Source of the DNA: Sulfurovum sp.
GTDB taxonomy: Bacteria > Campylobacterota > Campylobacteria > Campylobacterales > Sulfurovaceae
Direction: 5' to 3'
DNA length: 64,000 nucleotides
Assembly: GCA_026990595.1 (NCBI GenBank)
Contig: JALXCZ010000011.1
Span: forward strand, 106,909-170,908
Shown here: positions 50,521-61,178 of the stretch, piece after piece
Position numbering within the stretch: position 1 is the stretch's first letter
Layout of the letters: every line of letters begins with the position of its first letter
Notes under the pieces: model-generated
The model's database searches: none
What the model was told of the DNA's origin: nothing
Seen by the model: only the letters and a program-made list of their open reading frames with translations
Program-made: the position numbers and the translations under genes

Positions 50521-51555
50521 TTATTTGTCCATTATTAGTTTTGCAACATTTTCAGAACTTCCATGTCCCAGGTATGCGCGTAACTCTTCTGCCTTTTTGG
50601 CAAAGATCTCTCGGTCGGTATTGTAGTACTCTTTTAGCAAGTTGTCAACGGTTACCTGCTCTTGAAGTATTTCGTTATGCAAGGTAGTGTTGTTGTAATG
50701 TGTCAATATAATATTGGCAAGTCCTACTTGTTTGATGCCCAGTAGTTTCGTACCTATAAAGAAGTCTATTTTTTTTGCGATGTAGCTGAGGGTAAAAGGT
50801 GTACCTATAAGGGCAGCTTCGAGGGTGGCTGTACCCGAACAGATGAAAGCAAATTCTGACTGAGCCAGAGCACTGTGGGTATTTCTGCTTATTTCAAACA
50901 TGGAGATATCACCATACCATGAAGTGATCTTTTCGTTTGAAAAGCCAGCAGGGATGATGAGCAGGGCTTTTTTTTCAGAGAACTTCTTGCGTACTTCTTT
51001 AAAGATGGGCAGAAGTCTGCTGATCTCACTCTTTCTGCTTCCGGGCATAAAAGCAATGGTGTCGGCATCAACCTCATGCGTGACCTCTATCTCGTCAAGC
51101 AGAGGATGCCCGATATACTCTGCTTTTCTTTGCGGATAGTATGCCACCTCAAAAGGAAGTATGCCAAGCAGTCTGTCACAGTACTGCTCCAGCTTCTTTG
51201 CACGTTTGGGACGGCTTGCCCAGATCTGTGGCAGAATGTAGTAGATGATCTCTTTTTGAGGATATTTTGCTTTGAGTTTTTTGGCTAAAGGCAAATTAAA
51301 ACCTGAACTGTCCATAAGCAGTACTTTGTCGGCATCTTTTGCCAGCTCTACCATTTCATCTGCTACTTTAAAGAACCAGCGCAGTTTCTTTATGGCATCT
51401 ACCACACCCATAATAGCCATCTCTGAGATGTCATAAAGCGGTTCACCCAGTGACTTGTCAAATATACCCATGAGTTCAACATCATGTGTATGTCTGAGTA
51501 CCTCTTTTAGGTGGAGGTTGGAGGAGGGCTCTAAAGCTGAGATGAGGAGTTTCAT
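50521..51555 (-). CDS. lpxB: Lipid-A-disaccharide synthase
   Basis: 344 aa; SALEPSSNLHLKEVL, LPGSRKSEISRLLPI type motif, SGTATLEAAL. Confidence 0.94.
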   Translation of the reverse strand: MKLLISALEPSSNLHLKEVLRHTHDVELMGIFDKSLGEPLYDISEMAIMGVVDAIKKLRWFFKVADEMVELAKDADKVLLMDSSGFNLPLAKKLKAKYPQKEIIYYILPQIWASRPKRAKKLEQYCDRLLGILPFEVAYYPQRKAEYIGHPLLDEIEVTHEVDADTIAFMPGSRKSEISRLLPIFKEVRKKFSEKKALLIIPAGFSNEKITSWYGDISMFEISRNTHSALAQSEFAFICSGTATLEAALIGTPFTLSYIAKKIDFFIGTKLLGIKQVGLANIILTHYNNTTLHNEILQEQVTVDNLLKEYYNTDREIFAKKAEELRAYLGHGSSENVAKLIMDK

Positions 51556-51600
51556 AAGTGTATAGTTCCAATAGTGTATTTTGTTAGTATTTTAGCATAA

Positions 51601-52083
51601 TTACTGTTGGTATTTTTTAGGATACTCAAAAAAGAGCTGTTTGCCTTTGTGCGGTGCTGCTTCTTCTTTAAAAATGATGCCGACCACTCCCGCAGTAGGG
51701 ATGTTGTAGATGGATTTGTTGGAGAGCGTATCATTGAGTGCCGTTAATCCCGGGTTGTGTCCGACAAGCATAAGTGTATCAACCTTTTCAAATGTCTCTT
51801 GTATAAGATACAAAAGGCTCATGGCTGAAGCTTCATAGATACGTTCATCAAAACGCAGTTCTCCGCCTAATGCTTCATGGTAATATTTTGCTGTTGTTTT
51901 AGCCCGTCTGGCAGGGCTTGAGAGGATGAGGTCTGGTTTGATGCCTTTGTCTTTAAGCAGTGCTGCCATAAAAGGAGCGTCTCTTTTGCCGCGTTTGTTG
52001 AGAGGTCGTTCAAAGTCAGAAAGACTCATATCATCCCAGCTTGACTTGGCATGTCTGGCGATGTAGAGGGTTTTTTCAGGCAT
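51601..52083 (-). CDS. SixA-like phosphohistidine phosphatase (start within ORF 51601..52197)
   Basis: MPEKTLYIARHAKSSWDDMSLSDFERPLNKRG. Confidence 0.9.
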   Translation of the reverse strand: MPEKTLYIARHAKSSWDDMSLSDFERPLNKRGKRDAPFMAALLKDKGIKPDLILSSPARRAKTTAKYYHEALGGELRFDERIYEASAMSLLYLIQETFEKVDTLMLVGHNPGLTALNDTLSNKSIYNIPTAGVVGIIFKEEAAPHKGKQLFFEYPKKYQQ

Positions 52084-52618
52084 CTTTCTTCTCCAGCTTT
52101 TTGGGCTTGTTTTCAATCGCTTTGACCTCAATGGCCGGAAGTTCCCGGTATCTGTCACGTTTGCTTCGCAGGTAGTAGCCGCCCATGGCACCGGCACTTG
52201 CCGAGATCACAAGTAGACCTGCCGTGACCATCTGTGCCATTACAAAGAGTGCACCCACACCGATGAGTCCTGCAAATGACGCACCCACTTTAAAGTTGGC
52301 TTTGGCATGGGCACGGGAGGTCTCTTTAATGATCTTTTTTTCTGCTTCTTTGTGTACACGCATTTTGGCACGTTCTGCATTGATCTTGATCTTCTCCCGC
52401 TCAGAGGCGAACTCCTCTTTTACGGCAGAGACAACATCTTTGCTGTGATGTTTGGCAATAGAGTTGAACCAAAAGGCAATCACAAGGGCAATGAACAGAG
52501 CAGGGACTCCAATGCGTAACAGACTCTCTGTAGTGAGTGTACCTGCGTTAAGCAGTACCAGACTGAACAGAGCCAGCTGAGCGATGACAATACCGAAGAA
52601 GTATTGAAGGAGTTTCAC
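52076..52618 (-). CDS. Hypothetical membrane protein
   Basis: 180 aa, multiple TM segments and charged coiled coil. Confidence 0.7.
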   Translation of the reverse strand: MKLLQYFFGIVIAQLALFSLVLLNAGTLTTESLLRIGVPALFIALVIAFWFNSIAKHHSKDVVSAVKEEFASEREKIKINAERAKMRVHKEAEKKIIKETSRAHAKANFKVGASFAGLIGVGALFVMAQMVTAGLLVISASAGAMGGYYLRSKRDRYRELPAIEVKAIENKPKKLEKKDA

Positions 52619-52663
52619 GTGTTTGCCTTTAATTGTTTTTGATTATTTTAGCATAATATTGCC

Positions 52664-52800
52664 GTAGGGTGTTGTACCCTTACAACACCACTCTCGTTCC
52701 CATGCTTCGCGTGGGAATGCATATATGAATTATTTTTAGAATATTTAATTGATGATGAAGAAATCAAAGTATTTGTTCCCACGAGAATCGTGGGAACAAG
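52664..52800. repeat. Cluster of REP-like palindromes
   Basis: GTAGGGTGTTGTACCCTTACAACACC (52664-52689), CTCGTTCCCATGCTTCGCGTGGGAATGCAT (52693-52722), inverted TTGTTCCCACGAGAATCGTGGGAACAAG (52773-52800). Confidence 0.8.
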
Positions 52801-52960
52801 ATAAATTGATAGTAACGAATTTAATTCATTCTCTTTTTAATTTAGATGAAATTTTAAAAAAGAGTAAACCCATCAAAAAGAAAATTAAAAAGTCACCTAT
52901 GACATATCCTGTTAAATAATATACTGATTCATCAGATGGAATGGTACTTTTTTTATTTTT

Positions 52961-53320
52961 CTATGAATAATAATATTCATTCCATTCTCCTCTCCATAAA
53001 GACAGAAGATATTCATTTTTAGGTATTTTCGTAGTAGATGAAAAATTATCATTACTAATTTCATATTGAAGATAATTAAAAGCAATACTAGTATCATTTT
53101 GATCATTAATCCAATTTTGCAATTCTTGATGTGTTGGTAATTTTTCTAAAGAATTGATATATTTAGCAGTCTTATCAAAAATTTTTTGAATTTTTTGATT
53201 GTGTTTTAGTGTACTTCGTAGAGCTATTTTTTGTGAAAGTGCTAATAGGGAAATTAAAATAAATATTACACCTATAAAAAATGATATATATCTTACAATT
53301 TTTTTCACACCATCACCCAC
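52961..53320 (-). CDS. Hypothetical single-TM protein
   Basis: 119 aa ORF with N-terminal TM; AT-rich. Confidence 0.5.
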   Translation of the reverse strand: MGDGVKKIVRYISFFIGVIFILISLLALSQKIALRSTLKHNQKIQKIFDKTAKYINSLEKLPTHQELQNWINDQNDTSIAFNYLQYEISNDNFSSTTKIPKNEYLLSLWRGEWNEYYYS

Positions 53321-54684
53321 CCAGCCACTAAAAACGCAACCCCAGCCAATACTCCACCGATCAAAGCATAAGGCAACTGTGTCCTTACATGCTCCACATG
53401 GTCACAGCCTGCTGCCATGGAGGAGATGATGGTAGTGTCGGAGATAGGGGAGGCATGGTCTCCGAAGATGCCTCCGCTGATAACCGCACCGATGACCAGA
53501 GGAATATCCAAGCCCATGCTTGCTCCCAATGCAAGCCCTATAGGCATCATGATGGAGAAAGTTCCCCAACTGGTACCTGTAGAAAATGCAGTGATACCGG
53601 CCACCAAAAAGATGAGCATAGGCATGAGGACAGGGGAGATGTTCCCGCTAAGCAGGTGGGAGAGGTATTTGGCTGTACCAAGGTCACCGATGACCTTACC
53701 GATGAAGATGGCGAACATCAAAATGAGCATAATGGGGATCATCTCCCCAAGACCCTCATAAAAACTTTTGAAGTATGCTTTGTGAGAGAGCATTTTGGTA
53801 CTTACATAGTACACATACATAAAGAGCAGGGTGATAATGATGGCATAGTAGACAGAGGTAGAACCTGAACCTTTGAAGATGTCACCTTTGCCTGTGAGAT
53901 AAAGCCCAAAAGGGACGGCAACCACCATCACAATGAGAGGCAGCAGCATAGGGAACGGTGTACTCTTTCCTTCATGATGCAGATGCTCTGCTCGGTAAGG
54001 CTGAGAGGACGCATACTTCATGGAACCAATATTAATATTTAAAAATATAACTCCTAGGACTATCACCAAAGTAAAGAGTGAATAGAAGTTGTAGGGAATG
54101 GAAGCAATCAGTAGAGAAACGCCGTCTCCCTGAATAACATTTCCATCTATGGCAGTGACAATGAGCCCAAGCAGTAATGCGCCCCATGCATTTAAAGGAA
54201 TCAGTGAGCAGATTGGGGCAGAAGTGGAGTCACAGATGTAGGCGAGTTTTGCTCTGCTTACACCGTTTTTGTCACACAGAGGCTTCGCTACCGTTCCTGC
54301 TACCAGTGAAGTGATGCTTGACTCTATGAAGATGACCACTCCAATGACATAGGCCAAAAGCATGGCACCCTTGGGAGAGTCTATTTTTTCTGCCCTGTTA
54401 CTGAGCCAGGTAACAAAACGGTTCACTGAGCCAGAGTCGTTTAAAAGGCGTATGACTGCACCGATCATAAGAGAAAAGAGCAGCGTCTTGGCTATCCATC
54501 CTTCACCAAGAAGGTTGATGATGCCGTCAAAAAGAGCCGTGAAAGCAAGGAAAGGGTTGTAGCCGTTCGTAACCAAAAGACCGGCAAATATACCGCCTAT
54601 GAGAGAGACAATGACATCTTTTGTTATAATAGCCAAAAAGATCGTGAGTAGCGGTATCGCTATTGAGATGATTCCATATTCCAT
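53305..54684 (-). CDS. NhaC-family Na+/H+ antiporter
   Basis: 459 aa; many TM segments; STGTSWGTFSIMMPIGLALG, GGIFGDHASPISDTTIISSMAAGCDHVEHV. Confidence 0.88.
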   Translation of the reverse strand: MEYGIISIAIPLLTIFLAIITKDVIVSLIGGIFAGLLVTNGYNPFLAFTALFDGIINLLGEGWIAKTLLFSLMIGAVIRLLNDSGSVNRFVTWLSNRAEKIDSPKGAMLLAYVIGVVIFIESSITSLVAGTVAKPLCDKNGVSRAKLAYICDSTSAPICSLIPLNAWGALLLGLIVTAIDGNVIQGDGVSLLIASIPYNFYSLFTLVIVLGVIFLNINIGSMKYASSQPYRAEHLHHEGKSTPFPMLLPLIVMVVAVPFGLYLTGKGDIFKGSGSTSVYYAIIITLLFMYVYYVSTKMLSHKAYFKSFYEGLGEMIPIMLILMFAIFIGKVIGDLGTAKYLSHLLSGNISPVLMPMLIFLVAGITAFSTGTSWGTFSIMMPIGLALGASMGLDIPLVIGAVISGGIFGDHASPISDTTIISSMAAGCDHVEHVRTQLPYALIGGVLAGVAFLVAGWVMV

Positions 54685-54702
54685 GAGGAGATTATACCAA
54701 AG

Positions 54703-55422
54703 ATGAGAAAGATTTTACTTGTATTGCTGTTTACTTTTATTCAGGCTCAAAACATTTCCGATACCAAACAGCTGTTGGTTGTAACTACTAAAAACTGGTC
54801 TGCACCAGGCGGTACGATGCAACGCTATGAAAAAGAGGGTAAAGCATGGCATAAAGTGGGAGAACCCATCAACATTAAACTCGGACGTAACGGTCTGGGC
54901 TGGGGGAGAGGACTGCATACTATTCCTAAAGATGCCAGCTTCATTAAAAAAGAGGGTGACGGTAAAGCACCTGCAGGTATCTTTACCCTTAAACAGGCTT
55001 TTGGGTATCAGCCGTTTGTGGTGGACTACCCCTATGAGGTCTACAGAGCAACTGACCACTGTGTAGATGATAGCAAGTCGAAGTTTTACAACAAGATCGT
55101 AGACAGCACCAAAGTCAAAGCCGACTACAAAAGTTTTGAACATATGAAATTCCCTAAAAACTACTACAAATACGGGATCGTGGTGAACCATAACCACATA
55201 GACGAAGCAGGAGCGATCCCTGGTGCCGGCTCATGCATTTTCATTCATATCAAGAAGATCCCTACTGCCGGATGTACTGTCGTCTCAGATGAAACACAGA
55301 TGCAAAAACTCATTGGGTGGCTGGATGCAGACAAAGAGCCTTTACTGGTGCAGGGAACAGAGGAAGTAGTCCAAAAATTAATGAAAGAGATCAATAGAGC
55401 CTATATCTCACATAAAAAGTGA
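54703..55422 (+). CDS. L,D-transpeptidase (YkuD)-family protein
   Basis: 239 aa; signal peptide; GSCIFIHIKKIPTAGCTVVSDE. Confidence 0.82.
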   Translation: MRKILLVLLFTFIQAQNISDTKQLLVVTTKNWSAPGGTMQRYEKEGKAWHKVGEPINIKLGRNGLGWGRGLHTIPKDASFIKKEGDGKAPAGIFTLKQAFGYQPFVVDYPYEVYRATDHCVDDSKSKFYNKIVDSTKVKADYKSFEHMKFPKNYYKYGIVVNHNHIDEAGAIPGAGSCIFIHIKKIPTAGCTVVSDETQMQKLIGWLDADKEPLLVQGTEEVVQKLMKEINRAYISHKK

Positions 55423-56347
55423 TCTTCGTTTTGCTCTTAGGTCGTGGATAATCTTTGTAGGCTATACGTATTACATCCAAGGTATTTTGGTCTAAAGCAG
55501 TATAACCCATGCGCCTTTTAAGTCTGAGTCCTGTAATGTCACCGTTTGGGTGCAGATAAAAGGTTACAACATTGGTTCCCTGCTGTTGTGTACGCAGGGC
55601 AATATCCGGGTAGCCGTTTCTTGTGAGTGTACGTTGGGTAATACGGTGAATGGAGCCTAAGTTCTCTTTAATGAACTGCTTTTGGGCAGGACTGAAGGTA
55701 TTGAACTCCCTGCCGTAAAGTTGTTTGATCATCCGGTTGACATAGCTCCCTGAAGTGCTTGTTTGTCTTGTCGGATACATAGAAGTACCTGAACCCATAA
55801 GTGCATTGGCAAGCGGATCTTTTGATCTTTTTTGTTTTTTTCTGCTCTTTGTATGTTTGACGATCCTTTTTTGAATTTTTTTCTTTCTGCTCTTTTTCTT
55901 CACTCTCTTTTTCACTGTTCTTTGGAATTGCTTTTTTACAATTTTTTTTCTGGGAGTTACTTTTGTAACATTATTTTCTTCTCTCTCTTTTTTTTCTACA
56001 AAAAGACGTTTTTTGTCATTGAGCAGTTTTTTCTTGACTGTCTGTACCGGGGTAATGATTTTCTTAACAGGCTTTTTTACGATGGGTTGAGGTACAGGGG
56101 GTTTCGAAGGGAGAGGGCTTGGTAAGGGAGGTGTAACCACAGGCTTGGCTGCAGGCATGGGCGGTACGAACCGGGAAAGGTTGAGTGTGATCTTCTGTTC
56201 TTTACTTGAGGGTGGGGCAAATACTACTTTCTTAAAGGTGAGTATAAAAAGCAGGATTATGAGAAGATGTAACAATAAAGAGAGAAGGGCAGCTTTAAAT
56301 ATTCTGATAATCCTCTCCTTAGTACCTATGGTGTATAATCCATACAA
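55391..56347 (-). CDS. tonB: TonB-family energy transducer
   Basis: 318 aa; N-terminal TM, Pro/Lys-rich linker, [51 protein letters not shown]. Confidence 0.87.
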   Translation of the reverse strand: MYGLYTIGTKERIIRIFKAALLSLLLHLLIILLFILTFKKVVFAPPSSKEQKITLNLSRFVPPMPAAKPVVTPPLPSPLPSKPPVPQPIVKKPVKKIITPVQTVKKKLLNDKKRLFVEKKEREENNVTKVTPRKKIVKKQFQRTVKKRVKKKSRKKKIQKRIVKHTKSRKKQKRSKDPLANALMGSGTSMYPTRQTSTSGSYVNRMIKQLYGREFNTFSPAQKQFIKENLGSIHRITQRTLTRNGYPDIALRTQQQGTNVVTFYLHPNGDITGLRLKRRMGYTALDQNTLDVIRIAYKDYPRPKSKTKITFYVRYRLY

Positions 56348-56371
56348 TTATACATAACAAGGATTAACCAC

Positions 56372-57664
56372 ATGGCATATGACAAAAGTATAGCAGCATT
56401 CGAAGAAGCATACAAAGTAATTCCGGGAGGGGTGGACTCACCTGTACGTGCATTTTCGGGAGTAGAAGGAACGCCGCCGTTCATTGAAAAGGGAGAGGGT
56501 GGTTATCTTTTTGATATTGACGGGAACAGGTATATTGACTTTGTTCAAAGCTGGGGACCGCTGATCTTTGGTCACTGTGATGCAGATATAGAGTCTTCAG
56601 TCATGGAAGCAGTCAAACGTGGGCTCAGTTTTGGAGCACCAACTACGGTAGAGACAGCGTTGGCAGAAGAGATCGTAAGTATGTTTGAGAGCATTGACAA
56701 GGTACGTTTTGTAAGTTCGGGAACGGAAGCTGTGATGTCGGCTATCCGTCTTGCACGCGGTGTAACCGGCAGAGACAACATTTTGAAATTTACAGGGTGT
56801 TACCATGGTCACTCTGACTCACTGCTTGTTCAGGCAGGTTCAGGTTTGGCAACCTTTGGTAGTCCGAGCAGTCCCGGAGTACCGGCTGACCTTACGAAAC
56901 ATACACTGCTTGCTACCTATAACGATATGGCTTCAGTGGAGAAGTGTTTTGAAGATGCAAATGGGGATATAGCCTGTGTGATCATTGAGCCGATCGCGGG
57001 GAATATGGGACTTGTTCCAGCAGATGAGTCTTTTCTTGAAGGGCTGAGAGTTCTGTGTGATAGACATGGTGCACTACTTATTTTTGATGAGGTAATGAGT
57101 GGATTTAGAGCTTCACTCAAGGGTGCTCAGGGGATCTCAACTGTAAAACCGGACATGGTAACGCTTGGTAAAGTAATCGGTGCGGGGATGCCTGTAGGTG
57201 CCTTTGGTGCAAGTGCTGAAATCATGGCACATCTCTCTCCGGAAGGTCCGGTCTATCAGGCAGGAACACTTTCAGGAAACCCGGTAGCTATGGCAGCAGG
57301 GCTTACCAGTCTTCGGAAACTCAAAACCAATCCAAGTATCTATGTAGAGTTTGGAAATAAAGCCAAAAGGCTGACAGAGGGCTTCAGAAAAGCGGCAGAT
57401 GCCGTGGGTGTACCGATGGTGACAGAAGTAAGAGGTTCAATGTTTGGTTTTTTCTTCTCAGACAAACCGGTAAAGAACTTTGCAGATGCCTGTGAAAATG
57501 ACACGGAAATGTTCGCCAAATTCCATAAAGGAATGCTTGATCGCGGTGTGTATCTTGCCTGTTCATCGTACGAGACAGGGTTCATTTGTACTGCTACGAC
57601 CGATGAAATGATAGATACAGCGATCAAAGCTGCCTATGAGACACTTAAAGAGATAAAAAGCTAG
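56372..57664 (+). CDS. hemL: Glutamate-1-semialdehyde 2,1-aminomutase
   Basis: 430 aa; [47 protein letters not shown]. Confidence 0.97.
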   Translation: MAYDKSIAAFEEAYKVIPGGVDSPVRAFSGVEGTPPFIEKGEGGYLFDIDGNRYIDFVQSWGPLIFGHCDADIESSVMEAVKRGLSFGAPTTVETALAEEIVSMFESIDKVRFVSSGTEAVMSAIRLARGVTGRDNILKFTGCYHGHSDSLLVQAGSGLATFGSPSSPGVPADLTKHTLLATYNDMASVEKCFEDANGDIACVIIEPIAGNMGLVPADESFLEGLRVLCDRHGALLIFDEVMSGFRASLKGAQGISTVKPDMVTLGKVIGAGMPVGAFGASAEIMAHLSPEGPVYQAGTLSGNPVAMAAGLTSLRKLKTNPSIYVEFGNKAKRLTEGFRKAADAVGVPMVTEVRGSMFGFFFSDKPVKNFADACENDTEMFAKFHKGMLDRGVYLACSSYETGFICTATTDEMIDTAIKAAYETLKEIKS

Positions 57665-57674
57665 AAGAAAAGAT

Positions 57675-58064
57675 TTGAAATTTTTAAACAAAAGCATATA
57701 TAAGGTTATATTTTTTATTATTGCTACGGCATTAATGCTGTATCCTGTGATGCCCAATGACTATATCTCTTCTTTATATCCGGTAAATCTTAATGATAAA
57801 GTTGAACATGCAGGAGTTTTTTTTATATTGTCATTGCTTTTGAACAGAGCATCAGCTACGAGAGGGCATCGTCTGCGCAATGTGGTTGTCCTCTCTCTTT
57901 TTGGTGTCGTCATAGAGCTTATACAACATTTTATTCCACATCGCAGTACAAGTTTAAATGATGCTTTGGCGAATATTGCCGGAATATTGATCTTTCAGCT
58001 TTTATTTAGTATCTATTTATTTAGTATAAAAAGCAAACAGATAAGATCAAAGAAAATAGAATAG
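57675..58064 (+). CDS. VanZ-like membrane protein
   Basis: 129 aa; NDKVEHAGVFFILSLLLN, GVVIELIQHFIPHRSTSLNDALANIAGI. Confidence 0.85.
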   Translation: MKFLNKSIYKVIFFIIATALMLYPVMPNDYISSLYPVNLNDKVEHAGVFFILSLLLNRASATRGHRLRNVVVLSLFGVVIELIQHFIPHRSTSLNDALANIAGILIFQLLFSIYLFSIKSKQIRSKKIE

Positions 58065-58073
58065 GAGAATAGA

Positions 58074-58379
58074 ATGCATAAGAAACAAGAAGAACCTAAA
58101 TTAAAAAAAATAGTTGATGCAGCCGATGGGTTAAGCCTTGGTATCTCTATCGTAGTGGCAGTACTCATTGGAGTAGCTATCGGGATAGGGCTGCAAAAGT
58201 TGACAGGTAGCGTATGGACACTTTGGATCGGTGTATTCATCGGTGTAGGAGCAGCCATTTTGAATGTCTATAAAGCCTATGCAAAGCAGAAAAAGTCTTT
58301 GGATGAACTGGCAAATGACCCACGTTACAACTACAAGAACAGACATCAGGACGATGAGGATGAGGATGACAAGTATTAA
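58074..58379 (+). CDS. AtpZ/AtpI-family protein
   Basis: 101 aa; two TM; GLSLGISIVVAVLIGVAIGIGL, GVFIGVGAAILNVYK. Confidence 0.8.
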   Translation: MHKKQEEPKLKKIVDAADGLSLGISIVVAVLIGVAIGIGLQKLTGSVWTLWIGVFIGVGAAILNVYKAYAKQKKSLDELANDPRYNYKNRHQDDEDEDDKY

Positions 58380-58908
58380 CAGTAAAATACTTAGAACTCT
58401 TGTTATAGTCGACGTGATCATTATTCTGCTCTCTATAATATTTTTTGATATTAAAGTACTTTGGAATACACAAATAGGCTTCATCTCAGCCTCTTTGGTC
58501 ATGTTGGCTTCTATGAAAAGTTACCGTCGAATGGTTAATGCCAGAGTAGAGCATGGCATTATTACGACTGATGACAGTAAAGATGTCATAGACAAACTTG
58601 AAGATCCGCATGATCTTTACAGTGAAGAGATCGTAGAAGACGAAACAGTGGATCTGCGTGATGCCATTAAAGAAGAGAAGGCTCGGATGAAGGAAAACCG
58701 ACGTTCTCTCGGGCAGACACTTAAAGATACCAAAGCGGCTCTTTCTGTGTACCGTTTGGGTGCTTACGCAGTGTTGATTCTGGGGTTTATGTATCTTAAT
58801 CGTCACGGACTGCTTCATATCCCAAGTTATATATTGTCACTGAGTGTGCCTATGCTGGTGGTTGTTTATATCCTTTTGGGAAACAAAGAAAACCAAATCC
58901 AAGATTAG
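58360..58908 (+). CDS. Hypothetical membrane protein (start within ORF 58264..58908)
   Basis: About 182 aa, TM segments at both ends, overlaps upstream stop. Confidence 0.65.
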   Translation: MRMTSINSKILRTLVIVDVIIILLSIIFFDIKVLWNTQIGFISASLVMLASMKSYRRMVNARVEHGIITTDDSKDVIDKLEDPHDLYSEEIVEDETVDLRDAIKEEKARMKENRRSLGQTLKDTKAALSVYRLGAYAVLILGFMYLNRHGLLHIPSYILSLSVPMLVVVYILLGNKENQIQD

Positions 58909-58935
58909 ATAGAATAAGTCCTATAAGGATTTAGA

Positions 58936-59649
58936 ATGACAAAAACGTTACTGCTTTCACTTACTCTCCTAACGCTTACTGCCTGTGCCAAGGAGCCTCA
59001 GGCTCTCAAGTGCAGTACAAACCCTATACAACCGCTGCTTCATATCGTAGATAAACCTATAGATTTTGGAAAAGAGCGCATAGCCATGACCAAAGCTTAT
59101 ATTAAACAGCACTACGGCAAAAAGGTCAATACTGTTACCATTACCCCTAGGATCATTGTGCTTCACTGGACAGCCGAGATGGGTTTTGATGCTTCATTTA
59201 ACCGTTTGAAGCCGCAAAGACTGCTCGGTGACAGAAAAGACATTGCCAATGCTTCGCTGCTCAATGTCTCGGCACAGTTTCTGGTGGCACGTGACGGGAC
59301 GATCTACCGACTCATGCCTGAGAATTGGATGGCACGGCATGTGATTGGGCTGAATTACTCCAGTATCGGGGTGGAAAATGTGGGAGGTAAAGGGAATAAG
59401 GCCGAAGATCTTACCCCTGCACAACTTAAATCCAATATCGCCTTGGTACGCTATCTTAAAGCAAAATACCCAACTATCAAGTATCTCATAGGGCATTATG
59501 AATATACACAAATGGAATCAACTTCTTTGTGGCTCGAACGTGACAAAGGGTACAGAACCGTCAAGGCTGACCCTGGTCCAAAATTCATGTCTAATGTGCG
59601 TAAAGCAGTAGCTGATCTAAAATTAAAAATGCCTCCAAAAGGGAAGTAA
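58936..59649 (+). CDS. N-acetylmuramoyl-L-alanine amidase (Amidase_2), lipoprotein
   Basis: 237 aa; lipobox LLTLTACAKE; IIVLHWTAEMGFDASFN, ENWMARHVIGLNYSSIGVENVG. Confidence 0.88.
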   Translation: MTKTLLLSLTLLTLTACAKEPQALKCSTNPIQPLLHIVDKPIDFGKERIAMTKAYIKQHYGKKVNTVTITPRIIVLHWTAEMGFDASFNRLKPQRLLGDRKDIANASLLNVSAQFLVARDGTIYRLMPENWMARHVIGLNYSSIGVENVGGKGNKAEDLTPAQLKSNIALVRYLKAKYPTIKYLIGHYEYTQMESTSLWLERDKGYRTVKADPGPKFMSNVRKAVADLKLKMPPKGK

Positions 59650-61178
59650 TGCATTCTGCCTTTACAATTTTGGATTGGAGTGTATTTTCTGCATATTTTT
59701 TAGTATTAACCCTTACCAGCGTCATATTGAGCCGGACAAAGATCAAAAGCACACGCGACTATTTCGTAGGCGGTAACACTGTTCCTATGTTTGCCGTTGC
59801 TATTTCTGTCTTGGCTACGTCACAGTCAGCTGCAACTTTCTTGGGAGGACCGGAGTACTCGTACGGAAAAGACCTGACTTTCCTTGGATTTTATTTCTCA
59901 GCTTTTTTAGCTGTTGTTTTTGTGGCCAAGGTACTTATTCCAAGATTTTATGCTATCAACGCTGTGACTGTTTATGAGCTTTTAGAAAAACGCTATGGAA
60001 CCAAAGCTAAAAAACAAGCTGGAGTGATGTTCCTCATCGGTCGTCTATTTGCTTCGGGTGCACGGCTCTACATAGGGGCATTGGCGATCTCGATGATCCT
60101 TTTCTTGGATATCAGCCCGCTGCATGTAGCCATTTCCATAGCTATTTTGATGTTGGGTGCTTTGGCATATGCCTACTATGGCGGGGTGAAGTCGGTCATA
60201 TTTTCTGACATTATTCAGGCAGTGACCTACATAGGTGCAGGTATAGCTGTACTTATTTACCTCTACATGAGCATCGGCGCAGATTTTGAAACCATCTCTG
60301 CTACGCTTCAAACAGATAATAAGCTCAAACTGTTGGACTTCTCTATGACAGGTGGATTCAGTGTATGGGCATTGCTTGGGGGATGGTTACTGCTAAACAT
60401 TGCAGCGTATGGACTGGATCAGGACATGACACAACGTGCTTTAACCTGTAAAAACGCCAAAGAGGCACAAAGCTCCTTGATGATGAGTATTTACCTTACC
60501 ATCCCTGTGGCTATATTGTTTTTGTGCATTGGTCTTCTGCTTTACCTCTTTTACCAACACCCGGAACTCTCACATCTTAACACGGAGGTGGTACAGAAGT
60601 TTGATGGAGAAAAAATCACTATTTTCATGTACTACATCCTCCATGAAATGCCGGAGGGTATGCGAGGCTTGGTTACAGTGGGTGCTGTAGCAGCAGCTCT
60701 GAGCAGTTCCAATTCAGTTCTTGGAGCGATGAGCTCAGTAGCCATAGAAGACCTTTATAAACCATGGAAGATGCAGCAGGGTATAACCGATGAGATGTAT
60801 TTTGTCAAAGCAGGACGTAATGCAGTGCTTCTTTTTGCCGTAGCACTCTCAGCCATGGCAATGCTGAGCTACTACTGGCAACACTACACAGAACTTCCTC
60901 TGCTTAGTTTTGCATTAGGCGTGATGGCATTTGCCTATACAGGATTGCTTGGTGTATTTGGGGCAGCTATATTTACCAAGCGTGGAAATGCTACGACTGT
61001 ACCGTTGGCACTTTTGGGTGGGTTTATGACAGTGTTGTTACTACAACCTTATGTATTGGGTGAACTCATAGATGTAAAACTTGGGTTTGCTTGGCAGATA
61101 TTAGCAGGGACTGTTGTGGCGTTTGGGGTGATGATGATGGGAAAGAGTGAGCAAGTAGCAGTGAGCAGTGAACAGTAA
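59649..61178 (+). CDS. Sodium:solute symporter (SSS) family protein
   Basis: 509 aa; STRDYFVGGNTVPMFAVAISVLATSQSAATFLGGPEYSY; SSSNSVLGAMSSVAIEDLYKP. Confidence 0.9.
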   Translation: MHSAFTILDWSVFSAYFLVLTLTSVILSRTKIKSTRDYFVGGNTVPMFAVAISVLATSQSAATFLGGPEYSYGKDLTFLGFYFSAFLAVVFVAKVLIPRFYAINAVTVYELLEKRYGTKAKKQAGVMFLIGRLFASGARLYIGALAISMILFLDISPLHVAISIAILMLGALAYAYYGGVKSVIFSDIIQAVTYIGAGIAVLIYLYMSIGADFETISATLQTDNKLKLLDFSMTGGFSVWALLGGWLLLNIAAYGLDQDMTQRALTCKNAKEAQSSLMMSIYLTIPVAILFLCIGLLLYLFYQHPELSHLNTEVVQKFDGEKITIFMYYILHEMPEGMRGLVTVGAVAAALSSSNSVLGAMSSVAIEDLYKPWKMQQGITDEMYFVKAGRNAVLLFAVALSAMAMLSYYWQHYTELPLLSFALGVMAFAYTGLLGVFGAAIFTKRGNATTVPLALLGGFMTVLLLQPYVLGELIDVKLGFAWQILAGTVVAFGVMMMGKSEQVAVSSEQ

